This document shows, piece by piece, positions 49,285 to 58,751 of a stretch of DNA of 58,751 nt. Each line of letters starts with the position of its first letter. Positions within the stretch are counted from its first letter, which is position 1. The notes beneath the pieces are model-generated. The model did no database searches. It was given only the letters and a program-made list of their open reading frames with translations, and was not told the DNA's origin. A program made the position numbers and the translations under genes. The stretch comes from Tritrichomonas foetus. Taxonomy: Eukaryota > Parabasalia > Tritrichomonadida > Tritrichomonadidae. Location: assembly GCA_001839685.1 (NCBI GenBank), contig MLAK01000615.1, forward strand, positions 9,652 through 68,402. The letters are read 5' to 3'.

Positions 49285-52200
49285 ATGCTCGAGCCTGGAA
49301 TCATTCAGAAGCTACCACTGAGCACAATTTCTAAGATTAAGCAGCTGAATCCAGGCCGTCATATCCGTGATGTCGTTCAAGGCCTCATCGAAAATTCAAT
49401 TGATGCATCTCCAACGCAAATATCGATTTTCCTGGAAAACGACGGATTTTCTTCAATCAAAGTCAGCGATAACGGATGTGGAATTCAACGGTCATCACTT
49501 CCGTATTTATGCCGCTTCAATTGGACCTCAAAACTTCGAAGTATCGATGAATTTCCGAATGATTCGTCAAGAATTCCAACTTTCGGGTACCACGGAACTT
49601 TTCTTGCCAGTCTCTCTTGCGCTTCTACGATAACGGTTCTGACGAGGACTCGGAATGATATTCATACGTATTCAGCCACATATCAATTCAATGCAATGAT
49701 CAAACAAAGTCAAATAAATGAATCAGCACCAGGAACTTGCATTGAAGTAAAAGATTATCTTTCAAACTTTCCCGAAGAGAAATTGAGAATGTGCAATAAT
49801 CAAAAAGAAGTGAATAAAATGCTTGATGTTGTAGCAAAGTATGCGTGCGCTTATTCATGGATTCGTTTTGAAGTAACTGTTAATGATAGCATGCACTTTA
49901 AGACTCAAGGTGGTCAAGATTTATTATCTAACTTTGCATCACTTCACGCAGTAGCTGAACCAAGACGTAGTTTTTTGTCAATACGAAAGCAGTTTGATGA
50001 TGGAACTTTAATTTCTGCTTTTATATCTAATCCGGCAAATGACAGCAATAATACAAATAATAATTTTAACCCAAACAGTCTTTTAAATAATTGCAATAAC
50101 AATAGTAACACAAACAATAGTGGATATAGTAACTATAATAACTTTGGATTGAATGCAATGGGAAATATTAATAATATGAGTAATTTGAATTCATTAAACT
50201 TCATGAGCAATAATAATGTATTATGTTTACGAGCAATTTTCCTAAATGGCAGGCTTATTTCATCTCCATTATTAAAATCTGGGCTCGAAAGAATTTATTC
50301 AGACTTTATCAATCACAACAATATTAACAATAATCAGAACATTACAATTGTTAGTAATCCTAACAATAATTCTAATAATAATCCAAACAATAATATTGAC
50401 AATAACATGAACAGTGTGAATATGACTAGTAGCACTAATAGCAACATGTCTAATATTAATAATAATAATAATAATTACAATAATATTATGAATAATATCA
50501 CAAATAATAATCTTATGAACAATAATAACAATTGTATGAATAATAACAATAACATAAATAATAATAGCAACATTAATAATAACAACAACATTAATAATAA
50601 CAACAACATTAATAATAACAACAACAACATTAATAATAATAATAATAACAGCATTAATAATAATAATAACATTAATAATAATAACGGCATTAATAATAAT
50701 AACAACAACAACATTAATAATAATAATAATAATAGCATTAATAACAATAGTAATAATAATAGTAGTAGTAGTAATAATAATAGTAGTAGTAGTAATAATA
50801 GTAGTAGTAGTAATAATAATAGTAGTAGTAGTAATAATAATAATATGAACGGAATCAATAATATAAATTCTATTAGTAATACTAATGACAATAATGATAA
50901 ACTTCCTTATATTATTATGATCTCATCACCAAATGAGCAAATTTTTGCCGATCCTTTTGAAGAAAATGAAGAAATTAATGAAGAAATCATTTTACTTGAA
51001 GAAGAAAACACGAAAGAAAGCTTAATTGAAGCAGATTTCCTTAAAGAGAGTAGATACTTCAAAGGAAAATCACAAACAATAAAATACTACAATAAAATCG
51101 TTGATTCATGCCTCTCTGCAATCACTGAAATGAGATTCAACAAAGATGATGTTCAAGACATTCGAACTACCGAAGAAGTTATTCTTGGCACTCTCAAAAT
51201 GGTTCCTAAAAACCTGAATAAGATTTTATTCACACTTCCTTCAAATTTCGTCGATCAACAAAACAACAGCAATAATAATAATTTACAACTAAATAATTCA
51301 CAACAACAACAAAATATTCTTAATACGAATAAACAAACTTCAAATGTGATACAGACAACGAAAATGCAAACATTTCTACATAATCAGCCAAATACACAAG
51401 TTACTACAACAAAAGTTACAAAAACCAATATAATTCCATCTGTTTCGAAACATACATTCATTATGCCTTCTGTTCCTGGTAACTCACCATCCTCATCTTT
51501 GAATGTTCAACGAACGAATTCTTCCTCTGAGAAAACTTTTCAACGATCAATTGCTAATTTGTTAACTGATACTCCTTCAACACCTTCATCATTAGGATCA
51601 ACATCAATAAATAATAACGTATCAACGCCTTCATCAAGTGCAACAACAATCAATGCAGCAACAACCAATACGGTTGTCACAAGAAAAGTATTTAAGAAAA
51701 CAGTTATTAACAAGCAACAGCCTATACAACCTAAAGCAACTAGTCAGCAACCAAGCACTCAAATGCACCAAATTCAACAGCAACAACAGCCAATGCAACA
51801 ACAACCAAATCAAAATCAACAAAATGCATCACAGCAACAGCAAAGCCAACAAAATCAACAACAATTAATGCAACATAATATTTCACATGTAATTCAACCT
51901 AATATACAACCCAATGTTCAACAAAACATACCCCAACACAATATTCCACACAACATTCATCAAAATACTCAACAAAATATACAGCCAAATATGCAGCAGG
52001 CCATGCAATCGAATTTACAATTAAATATACAACATGGTACGCACCAGCCCATGCAGTCAAATATCCAACACAATCTTCAACCAAACCTTCAATCCAACAT
52101 GCAACAAAATATTCCAGCAAACATTCAGCCAAGCATGCAACAAAATATGCAATCGAATATTCCATCGAATATGCAGCCAAATATACCACAGAATATGCAA

Positions 52201-52698
52201 GGTGGTATGCAAACAAGTATTCAGCAACAAAATCTGCCAATGCAAATGAATATGCAACAAAGTAAACCACAAATTCCACAGCAACACATTGTTCATCAAA
52301 ACATGCCACCACCTCCACCACAGCAGCCACGTCAAGTCCCTCACCAAATACAGCCACAACAACCAATTCATCAGATGCAGCAGCCAATGCAACAACACCA
52401 AGTTTTGCAGCATCCACCACTTATACAGAAACAACAACCTCCAATGCAACATCAAATTCACCATAATATGCCACAAGTTCCACAAGCACAAATGCTTCAG
52501 CAGCCACAGCAACAAGTCACACAGCAATATATTCAACAACAACAACAACAACAACAGACACCCCAACAACAGAGACCAATGCAACAACAACAGCAACAAC
52601 CGCAAATGCAACAACAAGGGCAACAACAGACACAAAGGGTTGCACAATCTGCTAAAATCAAGAAAATTGTTCTGAGTTCTCCAAACAAAAAGAAATAA
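49285..52698 (+). CDS. MutL/MLH1-like GHKL protein with defective ATPase motifs and Asn/Gln-rich regions
   Basis: The 1137-residue protein opens with a MutL-type N-domain: VVQGLIENSIDAS (30-42), VSDNGCGI (60-67), TSKL (81-84), TFGYHGTFLASL (99-110), GTCIEVKDYLSNFPEEKLRM, and the transducer motif AIFLNGRLISS. MLH1 is the nearest relative I recognise; it pairs with PMS1/PMS2/MLH3 in mismatch repair and meiosis. The general-base Glu of MutL (E29 in E. coli) is Gly33 here, and the conserved GFRGEAL is GYHGTFL. Asn37 and the DNGCGI motif remain. A huge Asn-rich insert splits the transducer region. The C-terminal third is Gln/Met/Pro-rich, without a recognisable dimerisation or endonuclease domain, ending in a basic IKKIVLSSPNKKK. 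Confidence 0.75.
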   Translation: MLEPGIIQKLPLSTISKIKQLNPGRHIRDVVQGLIENSIDASPTQISIFLENDGFSSIKVSDNGCGIQRSSLPYLCRFNWTSKLRSIDEFPNDSSRIPTFGYHGTFLASLSCASTITVLTRTRNDIHTYSATYQFNAMIKQSQINESAPGTCIEVKDYLSNFPEEKLRMCNNQKEVNKMLDVVAKYACAYSWIRFEVTVNDSMHFKTQGGQDLLSNFASLHAVAEPRRSFLSIRKQFDDGTLISAFISNPANDSNNTNNNFNPNSLLNNCNNNSNTNNSGYSNYNNFGLNAMGNINNMSNLNSLNFMSNNNVLCLRAIFLNGRLISSPLLKSGLERIYSDFINHNNINNNQNITIVSNPNNNSNNNPNNNIDNNMNSVNMTSSTNSNMSNINNNNNNYNNIMNNITNNNLMNNNNNCMNNNNNINNNSNINNNNNINNNNNINNNNNNINNNNNNSINNNNNINNNNGINNNNNNNINNNNNNSINNNSNNNSSSSNNNSSSSNNSSSSNNNSSSSNNNNMNGINNINSISNTNDNNDKLPYIIMISSPNEQIFADPFEENEEINEEIILLEEENTKESLIEADFLKESRYFKGKSQTIKYYNKIVDSCLSAITEMRFNKDDVQDIRTTEEVILGTLKMVPKNLNKILFTLPSNFVDQQNNSNNNNLQLNNSQQQQNILNTNKQTSNVIQTTKMQTFLHNQPNTQVTTTKVTKTNIIPSVSKHTFIMPSVPGNSPSSSLNVQRTNSSSEKTFQRSIANLLTDTPSTPSSLGSTSINNNVSTPSSSATTINAATTNTVVTRKVFKKTVINKQQPIQPKATSQQPSTQMHQIQQQQQPMQQQPNQNQQNASQQQQSQQNQQQLMQHNISHVIQPNIQPNVQQNIPQHNIPHNIHQNTQQNIQPNMQQAMQSNLQLNIQHGTHQPMQSNIQHNLQPNLQSNMQQNIPANIQPSMQQNMQSNIPSNMQPNIPQNMQGGMQTSIQQQNLPMQMNMQQSKPQIPQQHIVHQNMPPPPPQQPRQVPHQIQPQQPIHQMQQPMQQHQVLQHPPLIQKQQPPMQHQIHHNMPQVPQAQMLQQPQQQVTQQYIQQQQQQQQTPQQQRPMQQQQQQPQMQQQGQQQTQRVAQSAKIKKIVLSSPNKKK
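50440..50850 (+). repeat. Coding AAT/AAC/AGT trinucleotide tracts (poly-Asn, Asn/Ser)
   Basis: Imperfect trinucleotide repeats encode long Asn runs with regularly spaced Ile, then alternating Ser and Asn blocks (AGT repeats at 50757-50840). The antisense Leu-rich frame over this tract is an artefact. Such tracts mutate by slippage, so length is likely variable. Confidence 0.9.
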
Positions 52699-53495
52699 TT
52701 GTTATTTATTTTAAGAATGATATTATTTAAATAAAATGTATTCTATTGTCATTTATAATTTCTTTCATCCATCTCTTTAATCGTCAAAAAAATGTCTTCA
52801 TTATCATTTTATTCATTCAATTCCACAAAAGTAAATATTTACTTTTCTCCAGGTTTGCAACACAACAAAACACAATCTTAATAAGAGAGAGAGATAATTT
52901 GAAATATATTGTTATAATCAGAAGTGTAAAAATGAGCATTCGATACTGTGTCTCAGCATCTTGAGGTCAATGATGGGGAATATTTCTCGAGGAATTGAGT
53001 TAATTATTACTACTGATTTTTTAAAAAAATTCATCGCAAAAGAATCTCATTCTAAAGAAACTCAGCCAGATAATTATGCCATTACATAGACACTAAATTG
53101 TACTAACTTAAAATAGTTCGTTTGATTTGAGGTAAAAATGATCAGAATTATCGGAAGAAAATTTACAGAGGAATAGCATTTAATGAATAACAAATTGTTT
53201 ACAAAATATTGGTATAAAGATTAAAAGACTATTATACTTGCCTGCAATTTATGAGGCAATTCTATTTATATATATTATATACTATATGCAATTAATTATT
53301 CATCCATTGTTCGATATCGAAAATTAGCATCACTCTTGTAATGGATGAATTTTATTTGTTTGCTTCATATTATCAAAATATTATGGTGTCATCACATATT
53401 CCATTCGATAATGAATCGGAATTAGATTCATTTTCTGAACCGGACTGGGCTCTTCAGTTCCGCCTGCAGTTTCGCCAATTAAAAATCTTTATTGT
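52699..53495. other. Convergent intergenic region
   Basis: About 800 bases downstream of the MutL-like and bromodomain genes. A small block at 52935-53030 contains ATGATGG and CTGA boxes spaced about 50 bases with a following T-run, loosely like a C/D-box snoRNA, but the boxes are imperfect and pairing of the ends is poor. A plus-strand frame from 53341 runs antisense into the bromodomain gene and is not accepted as a gene. The segment near 53440-53475 is GC-rich and lies in the bromodomain gene 3' flank. Confidence 0.35.
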
Positions 53496-55064
53496 TTACT
53501 GCTTTTTGATCTGTGGGTTGGCCTGTCCTACCTCTGGCGGGGAGATAGTCTGGCCTAAGAGAAAATCCCCAAGTGGGTTGCTTGATCCAAAAATGTTCAC
53601 TTTGAAACGACCATCTTGATTTTGTGATGACTGCTGTATCTGTCCAGGCATATAATTCGGAATCTGATTTGGCATTTGACCAAACATACTTGACTGATGT
53701 TGTTGTGTTTGTTGCATATTCATTTGGTTTGACATCCCCATCATTTGCATATGATCATAGCCCATTGATGAACTATTAAAACTATTATTTGTGTTTGTGT
53801 TTGTGTTTGTATTATTAGAATTGTTTGTGTTTGTTGCTGGAGGAAGAGTTAAGGGAAGGTCTGACAGCTCAATTCCGCCGAAAAGGCTGGATTCACGTTG
53901 AGGAATAGCAAATCCTTGATGGCTACTTTCTGTTCGCTGCACTTGCATTTGCTGGAGGCCTTGTTGTTGCACTGGTGGGGGCTGTGGTGATTGCTGTGAA
54001 ATCGAATGAAATTGCTGAGACTGGCGCCTGCTGAATCCGTGATTCTGCGCCTGCTTGGACTGCTGATGAATTAGAGCAGATTTGCTTGAATTGATTGCTG
54101 GAGGGAGAGTTGGAGGGAGAGATTCAGGAAGCCCGGGTGGAATCGTCAAAGATGCCGGAAAGATTGGCTCCTTCAGTTTTGATGACGAGACCTCATTCCT
54201 CACCATTTGCGAGGTTGAAATGCTTGAAGGTGAAATTTGCGACTGTTGTGGCGGTTGTGGCTGGATTTGTGGAAATTGAGGGAAATAGAGCGGTTGGTTT
54301 GGCGAATATATTTGAACGGACGATTGCCGATGCTGTGACTTTTTCTTTACGTAGTTGGTTGCAAGGAAGTTCTCGGGTGGATCTGCCTGGACGGTCTGAG
54401 CTGGCGGCGTCCTTGAATCACTTTGGGCGGGATCAATTTGTCTGCGCTCCTTCTTTGAAGATCTCGGCGGTTTGGTTTCGGTTGCTGGTGAATTTATAAA
54501 ATTGGAAGTCTGGGGACTGTCAGAATAACTCGAAAATGCATGATTTTGGCTGCCATGGCCATTGGCGGGCTTTGGACTCATATTTTGGAGCGATGCGAGC
54601 GGAGTGATTGTTGTTGCAAGCGACGATAGAGACGGTGGAAGCTGTTTAATTTGCTTTTGGAGCTTTTTGGTGATCGACAAATATGTTCTCGTCCATTGGT
54701 GACCCCCGTGTACGTAAAACTCCTCCAGGCGCTTCTCGAACTGCTTCATAAGGCAGAGGGAGAGCTGGTAGACGAAGCTGGTTTCACCATTATAAGCGCG
54801 GGCATTATCGCGTATGAGATAAACATCTTGAATCCAACTTTCAACGGTTTGGTATTTCTGGATGAGTAGTCGATCGATGATGAGGCTGATGTCGATAGGC
54901 GTTGTGATGATTTGATAATAATGAAGAAGATGGTCGCGAAGAGGGTCGACTGGAAGAAGGAAGGGCTTTGCGCATGGACATTGAGCTAGTGATTCCATGA
55001 TTCGTACTGCGTGGGCATAGGAGGCAGATGTGAATGGCTGTTGCTCACTCTGGCTCAACTTCAT
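53496..55064 (-). CDS. Bromodomain protein with disordered Gln/Pro/Ser-rich tail
   Basis: The 522-residue protein begins at an ATG. A single bromodomain spans about residues 15-120: PFLLPVDP in the ZA loop, YYQIITTPIDISLIIDRL, KYQTVESWIQDVYLIRDNA and the acetyl-lysine-binding Asn at YN92. The rest is low complexity, with Gln/Pro/Ser-rich stretches, basic KKERRQ and KKKSQH patches and a Met/Gln-rich C-terminus. One bromodomain and no recognisable ET domain or acetyltransferase make it unlike BET or GCN5 proteins. It would read acetylated histones in the nucleus. An AACTTTTT octamer lies at 55110-55117, 46 bases upstream. Confidence 0.9.
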   Translation of the reverse strand: MKLSQSEQQPFTSASYAHAVRIMESLAQCPCAKPFLLPVDPLRDHLLHYYQIITTPIDISLIIDRLLIQKYQTVESWIQDVYLIRDNARAYNGETSFVYQLSLCLMKQFEKRLEEFYVHGGHQWTRTYLSITKKLQKQIKQLPPSLSSLATTITPLASLQNMSPKPANGHGSQNHAFSSYSDSPQTSNFINSPATETKPPRSSKKERRQIDPAQSDSRTPPAQTVQADPPENFLATNYVKKKSQHRQSSVQIYSPNQPLYFPQFPQIQPQPPQQSQISPSSISTSQMVRNEVSSSKLKEPIFPASLTIPPGLPESLPPTLPPAINSSKSALIHQQSKQAQNHGFSRRQSQQFHSISQQSPQPPPVQQQGLQQMQVQRTESSHQGFAIPQRESSLFGGIELSDLPLTLPPATNTNNSNNTNTNTNTNNSFNSSSMGYDHMQMMGMSNQMNMQQTQQHQSSMFGQMPNQIPNYMPGQIQQSSQNQDGRFKVNIFGSSNPLGDFLLGQTISPPEVGQANPQIKKQ

Positions 55065-57077
55065 TCAACAAAGAAGGATTGTAATAAAATGAGATTTCAG
55101 AGCCCGATAAACTTTTTCACTACTTTAATCCACAATGCAGTTTTTTAGAAAAAAGACTGAATTTCTTAAAAAATGCTAACTTTTGGGCTACTGGTAATGA
55201 AATTGAAAGTAATTGAATATCATTGAATATCTTCAAAGATTGTATTGAAATTATTAGGGTTTTGTGTTAATTAATTCAGAATCTAGGAAATATTTGAGGT
55301 ATTTTTATTTTCGTTGATCAGATATAAAGACTTTGAACATCGAATCAAAGCATCCTCATGAAAGAAAAAAGTATAAAATATCGATTGACATTTCATTATA
55401 ATCCAAATAATATTTCATTTATTTGGATTTTATTGCTAAAAAATGAATTTTATTAGGATTTTATACAATGTAAATCCTTTTTTTATTTGAATTAATAAAT
55501 TTAAATAATTATTTTCAATACATAATTTTCACATGATTTTTCGATGATTATATTTCAAAAAAAGTAGAGAAACTTTGTCTTGTCAAATTTATATTTATAG
55601 TGAACATTTTCGATTCAAGAAATGAATTATGTTTGAAAAATAAATAATTTATCTAAAATATATATTTTATGATGATTTAAATTCATTTTTTACAGAGAAA
55701 TTCTATCAATAAAAAATCGATAAATAATACCAATTTCTATCATTGATTGTTAATTGAATTTAATGGCAGAAAAAATGAAAGCATCATTTGAAATTTGAAT
55801 AACTATTAAAATAATTATTTTCAAAGTAGATACAATATTTTGAGAACATTATAAGCTGGCATATCAATGGATTACTTCATTGAATTTGACCATTTCCACA
55901 GAATTTTTACTTTGGTTATATTTATGTTAACTCTCATTTCAGAGTGGAGTTTATTCAAATAAACGTCAATTCACTTTTTGAATGAGTTGACGGAATCAAC
56001 CAATTTGGCACATTCTTTTTTTCTGAGAAAGCATGATTATATGGATACTATTATTTTTGATCCAATATATTTTAAATTAGTAAGCTTCTAAGACTTTGAT
56101 TGCATTTTAAAAAAAATGATTTTTGGTGACAGCAATAAACAAGAGCTATATAACTTATGTAGAAGCTATAGTTTTGTAATGGTGATGTGAAAGGTCAAAT
56201 AAAGGCCAAAAGTGGAAAAAATTGAATATGGGTTAACGTGATGTGAATTTTGATGGTTCTTTGGGTAGCTTCGTCTTGGAAGAGGCGCGGCGAGTAAACA
56301 CAGTGGAAGGAACTAAGCAAACTGGAGCTGTGGTCACGAGTAGAAATGGCCCACCAGTACTGATATTGTAAACATCAATGTTTATGCAATAATTGCCTAT
56401 TACAATCTAGCTAGCGCCAGTATTGGAAATTTTCATTGGCACACAAAATGCATGATGGTATGTAACTATAAGAAAAATGAAGCCGAATATTCAATTTTTT
56501 TTATGTAACAGGTTTTGATCTTAATTATTTTTGCCTATGTCCATGTTTCTAAATTATATTTGGTTTTCCAAGTATATACATAAAAATATTGTTTTATATT
56601 TCTGCTATTTATAAATAGCGAAGATGTATAACTACCAATTATAAGTGGTTATACTCCTCCTGAAATCCGAATGTTTACTATTTTTATATTATGTAATAAA
56701 GATGTTCGAATGTATTTCGTTTTAAGAGGTCATTTATGTTATGAATCCTGCTGTTTGTTGTTACAAAATCCTCAAATTAGTGTTTGGATTATATAAGCAG
56801 ATATAAAGTCAATGCAATCTAACAAATCACTGATTTCATATCAGTCATCGGACTCCAGAGATATTTTACTGCTTTGTAGAACGAGAATATCTGGTACCTT
56901 ATTTTTAATCATTACTCATTTTGATAAAATTTAAGCCGATCATGTGTATTTTAGGAAGACTCATTTAGAAAGTAAATAATCAATTAAGATAAATAGTATA
57001 AAAAAAACGAATAATTATTACTAACATTTAATATAGCTACTATTCATTTTTGAACGACAAAAATGTTCATAAACAAA
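55065..57077. other. Long intergenic region with GC-rich candidate ncRNA
   Basis: About 2 kb without coding frames. All but 56225-56365 is strongly AT-rich. AAATAAAGGCCAAAAGTGG at about 56200-56217 resembles the GGCCAAATATA elements upstream of coding genes and lies just before the GC-rich block. Confidence 0.45.
56225..56390 (+). ncRNA. Candidate structured non-coding RNA (class unknown)
   Basis: In a 2 kb AT-rich desert, 56281-56340 has 34 G/C of 60 bases and no coding frame. A hairpin at 56272-56287 pairs CGTCTT with GAGGCG (G-U pairs included) around a GGAA tetraloop of GNRA type. A second hairpin, TAAACAT-CA-ATGTTTA near 56369-56384, lies at the 3' side. AGAAATGGCCCACC at about 56342-56355 loosely recalls the AGAA..GGC..AC element of RNase P/MRP RNAs, but the partner helix was not found. 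A GGCCAAAAGTGG element lies 10-25 bases upstream. The plus strand is preferred because of that element. Confidence 0.35.
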
Positions 57078-57887
57078 TTACATTCCACCTTGCGTTGGAA
57101 TTCTTGATGGTTGGCTTCTCCTGTCTTTGGCATTTCTAATTCTAAAGCTGAGCTTAAATCCTTTTAATGAATCTGTGTCGCCAATAATTTGACGATTTTC
57201 ATATTTCCCGTTTCTGAAGTCATACATCAATGCAGCACAATTTGGAAGAACACTTCTTTGCATTCCAACCTCAGGTGTTAATTCCTCACAATACTTCATT
57301 ATTGGCCTAATTATATTTCCATGACACACAACGAGAACATTTTTGTTTTCACTCAGAAGTGGCTCAATATTATTTTTCCAGAACGGTTCAACTCGATTCC
57401 ATGCCATTTCAACAGACTCTCCGCGCGGAAGAAGTTCTCTATCTTCAGCATCGGCATATTTTGGATCGTTTGCTGGATTATATTGACTATCCAAATCAAC
57501 CAATGGCGGAACGCTATCATAAATCATGAATCTATTCCTTAAAGCATCTTTCCCATAAACCTCTTCGGCTTTTGTGAGAGTCAAGCCGGTGAATGCTCCA
57601 CTGTGGCATTCATTCAATTTCCAGGTTTGATGAATGGGAATTTTATTCGTCAAACCGAGATCTTCCAAAATGATGTCACGTGTACGAACAGCTCGAGAAA
57701 GAACTGATGATACACAAAAATCAATTCTCAATCTGTGACGAGATAAAATATCTGCAATTTTATGCGCTTGCTTCAAACCGAGTTCAGTCAGTGGAGAATC
57801 AATCCAACCACCACAAATTTGTTGGACGTTGACCTCTGATTCACCATGACGAACAACGATCACACGAGATCTTTTTCGTGCAAACAT
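57078..57887 (-). CDS. dPGM-type phosphoglycerate mutase homologue with altered substrate residues
   Basis: The 269-residue protein belongs to the cofactor-dependent phosphoglycerate mutase branch of the histidine phosphatases. It has VVRHGESEVN with His14 as the phospho-acceptor, GWIDSPLTELG, SVLSRAVRT (Arg65), KLNECHSGAFTG (Glu93), LLPRGESVEMAWNRV and VVCHGN (His189, Asn191). By E. coli GpmA numbering the catalytic Arg9, His10, Asn16, Arg61, Glu88, His183 and Asn185 are kept. Tyr91 is Ser, Lys99 aligns with Leu, Arg89 is Cys, and the Arg115-Arg116 pair aligns with Phe-Met. These contact the phosphoglycerate, so substrate or activity may differ from glycolytic PGM. The start is an ATG, and no leader is present. 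A basic 30-residue C-terminal extension is unusual. Confidence 0.88.
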   Translation of the reverse strand: MFARKRSRVIVVRHGESEVNVQQICGGWIDSPLTELGLKQAHKIADILSRHRLRIDFCVSSVLSRAVRTRDIILEDLGLTNKIPIHQTWKLNECHSGAFTGLTLTKAEEVYGKDALRNRFMIYDSVPPLVDLDSQYNPANDPKYADAEDRELLPRGESVEMAWNRVEPFWKNNIEPLLSENKNVLVVCHGNIIRPIMKYCEELTPEVGMQRSVLPNCAALMYDFRNGKYENRQIIGDTDSLKGFKLSFRIRNAKDRRSQPSRIPTQGGM

Positions 57888-58751
57888 CGGATTGAAAAGG
57901 AGACAAAAAAAGTCATTTAGATTGAATATTTGAATGAACCATTTGTGGTCGTATTGAAATTTTGATAGAGATTATCTGTACCTTCTTTACAAAGTTAACC
58001 AAAAAATTAATAACAAATAATGGATGAGTGTATATTTTATTTCTTTGTATAATTTCTTTTACTTGTTATTTGAATTATTATTTAGGGAGTTTATGATAAG
58101 AATAAATATTCTAATAAGGAGATATTATTAAGGATAAACTCTGGTGAAGTGATGTGAAGAATCATTCTTCAATGGATGACCTCGGGATCAAAAAGTTTGN
58201 TCATNTTCTGAGCATTTGAATGATGTAAAATATTAGGGTCCCTTTTNAGATTGACCTAAAGGTCAAAATAAAAAAGATGCAAATTTTGAAAATAAATGTA
58301 TTGCAAAGCAAAAGTATTGCAAAGTAATTAAACAAACAGCCTTATAAAATCTTTTGAAGCAAACACAAAGCTTAACCTAACTCATCTCATTTTCGAAATT
58401 GTTCTGTCAAATTGTTTGTAAAGATGAAAAAGGAAGATATGACCATGAAGTTGATGAATTGAACATCGGAATGAACATTTATTCAAAAAGTATGCAGATA
58501 CAATTTGATCTCTAAAACTGTTCCTACAATTTTTTTCAAAAGTTGATATCATATTGGATTCATAGTAAAAATAAAAATAACAAATTTTAAAGGAAATCGT
58601 CAGACCTATTTTTGAAATAAGATTCCATTTCAAAAAAGTCTCTTTTTTTCAAAAATATATATATTGTTCTTCATCATGTGCTTTAGTTAGTTAAATTAAA
58701 ATTTGCAAGAAATATACAATAGAAAAAGCAAAAAGAATTAAAAAAAAAAAA
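57888..58751. other. Intergenic region at right edge
   Basis: About 860 AT-rich bases with ambiguous positions at 58200, 58205 and 58247. A minus-strand frame at 58382-58633 has no recognisable features. The sequence ends in a poly-A run at the window edge. Nothing recognised. Confidence 0.45.

Noticed and set aside
50475..50891. Minus-strand poly-leucine frame
   Set aside because: It is the antisense of the Asn-rich tract in the MutL-like gene, which is clearly coding on the plus strand.
52935..53030. C/D-box snoRNA-like block
   Set aside because: The C box is imperfect (ATGATGG), terminal pairing is poor and GC content is not raised.
53341..53619. Plus-strand 92-codon frame beginning MDEFYLFASYY
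   Set aside because: Its second part is antisense to the well-supported bromodomain gene and no domain is visible; the first 40 codons might be real but there is no supporting evidence.
56280..56360. RNase P RNA identity for the GC-rich block
   Set aside because: An AGAA..GGCCCAC-like string is present, but I could not find the complementary conserved 5' strand needed for the P4 helix.
58382..58633. 83-codon minus-strand frame near the right edge
   Set aside because: Its composition is that of translated AT-rich spacer (Phe, Tyr, Ile, Ser), with no domain and no conserved-looking motif.

Overview
The window looks like a gene-dense, AT-rich piece of a protist nuclear genome, most likely a trichomonad parabasalid (Tritrichomonas-like; this is inference). 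The genes are uninterrupted, lie on both strands and sit close together. They mix universal eukaryotic genes (ribosomal protein eL14, CCT eta, Hsp110, Aha1/Hch1, IFT46, a BET1-type SNARE, a CASP golgin, an SDF2-like MIR protein) with families prominent in trichomonads: a BspA-like leucine-rich-repeat surface protein, an M60/TCAF-like protein, CxxC cysteine-rich secreted proteins, and Asn/Gln-rich low-complexity proteins. Several stop codons read TAAA, the form that doubles as a polyadenylation signal in Trichomonas. No tRNA, rRNA, CRISPR array or intact transposase was recognised. Assembly gaps (N) occur at 5863, 6362-6388, 35593-35828 and 58200-58247.

Layout. 1-4.7 kb: truncated CxxC protein, long AT-rich spacer, SDF2-like ER protein, 12-bp minisatellite, and an unknown gene without a usable ATG. 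4.7-6.9 kb: gene-free stretch with N positions and a 21-bp inverted repeat about 1 kb apart. 6.9-12.2 kb: a helical repeat protein, then membrane-traffic genes (TMEM147-like, BET1-like SNARE), a small phospho-motif protein and a Wntless/TMEM181-like membrane protein. 12.2-19.6 kb: a GC-rich candidate ncRNA, a large helical protein, IFT46, and a divergent chaperone pair (Aha1/Hch1 and Hsp110). 19.9-29 kb: BspA-like surface protein divergent from a CASP golgin, an unlisted decayed pseudogene, and an acylated M60-like protein lacking the zinc motif. 29-37 kb: a disordered clathrin/AP-2/EH adaptor-like protein, a 51-bp tandem repeat, a surface protein split by one in-frame TAG, and an NT-C2 protein broken by an N gap. 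37-49 kb: eL14, a 2752-residue possible TRRAP/Tra1-like pseudokinase, and CCT eta. 49-58.7 kb: a MutL-like GHKL protein that has lost key ATPase residues, a bromodomain protein, a second GC-rich candidate ncRNA, and a divergent phosphoglycerate mutase.

Themes. Protein folding (Hsp110, Aha1/Hch1, CCT eta, SDF2) and membrane traffic (BET1, CASP, TMEM147-like, clathrin adaptor, Wntless-like) recur, but no operon-like unit is evident. Several proteins keep a family fold while losing catalytic or ligand residues (MutL-like, M60-like, PGM-like, possible PIKK pseudokinase). Two upstream sequence motifs (GGTCGGCC and RRCCAAATATA) and an AAAAAGTT octamer recur near gene starts and are candidate promoter elements. 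For several genes the longest open frame begins at TTG or GTG, or at an ATG that adds an implausible N-terminus; there I moved the start to a later ATG and say so in the entry.
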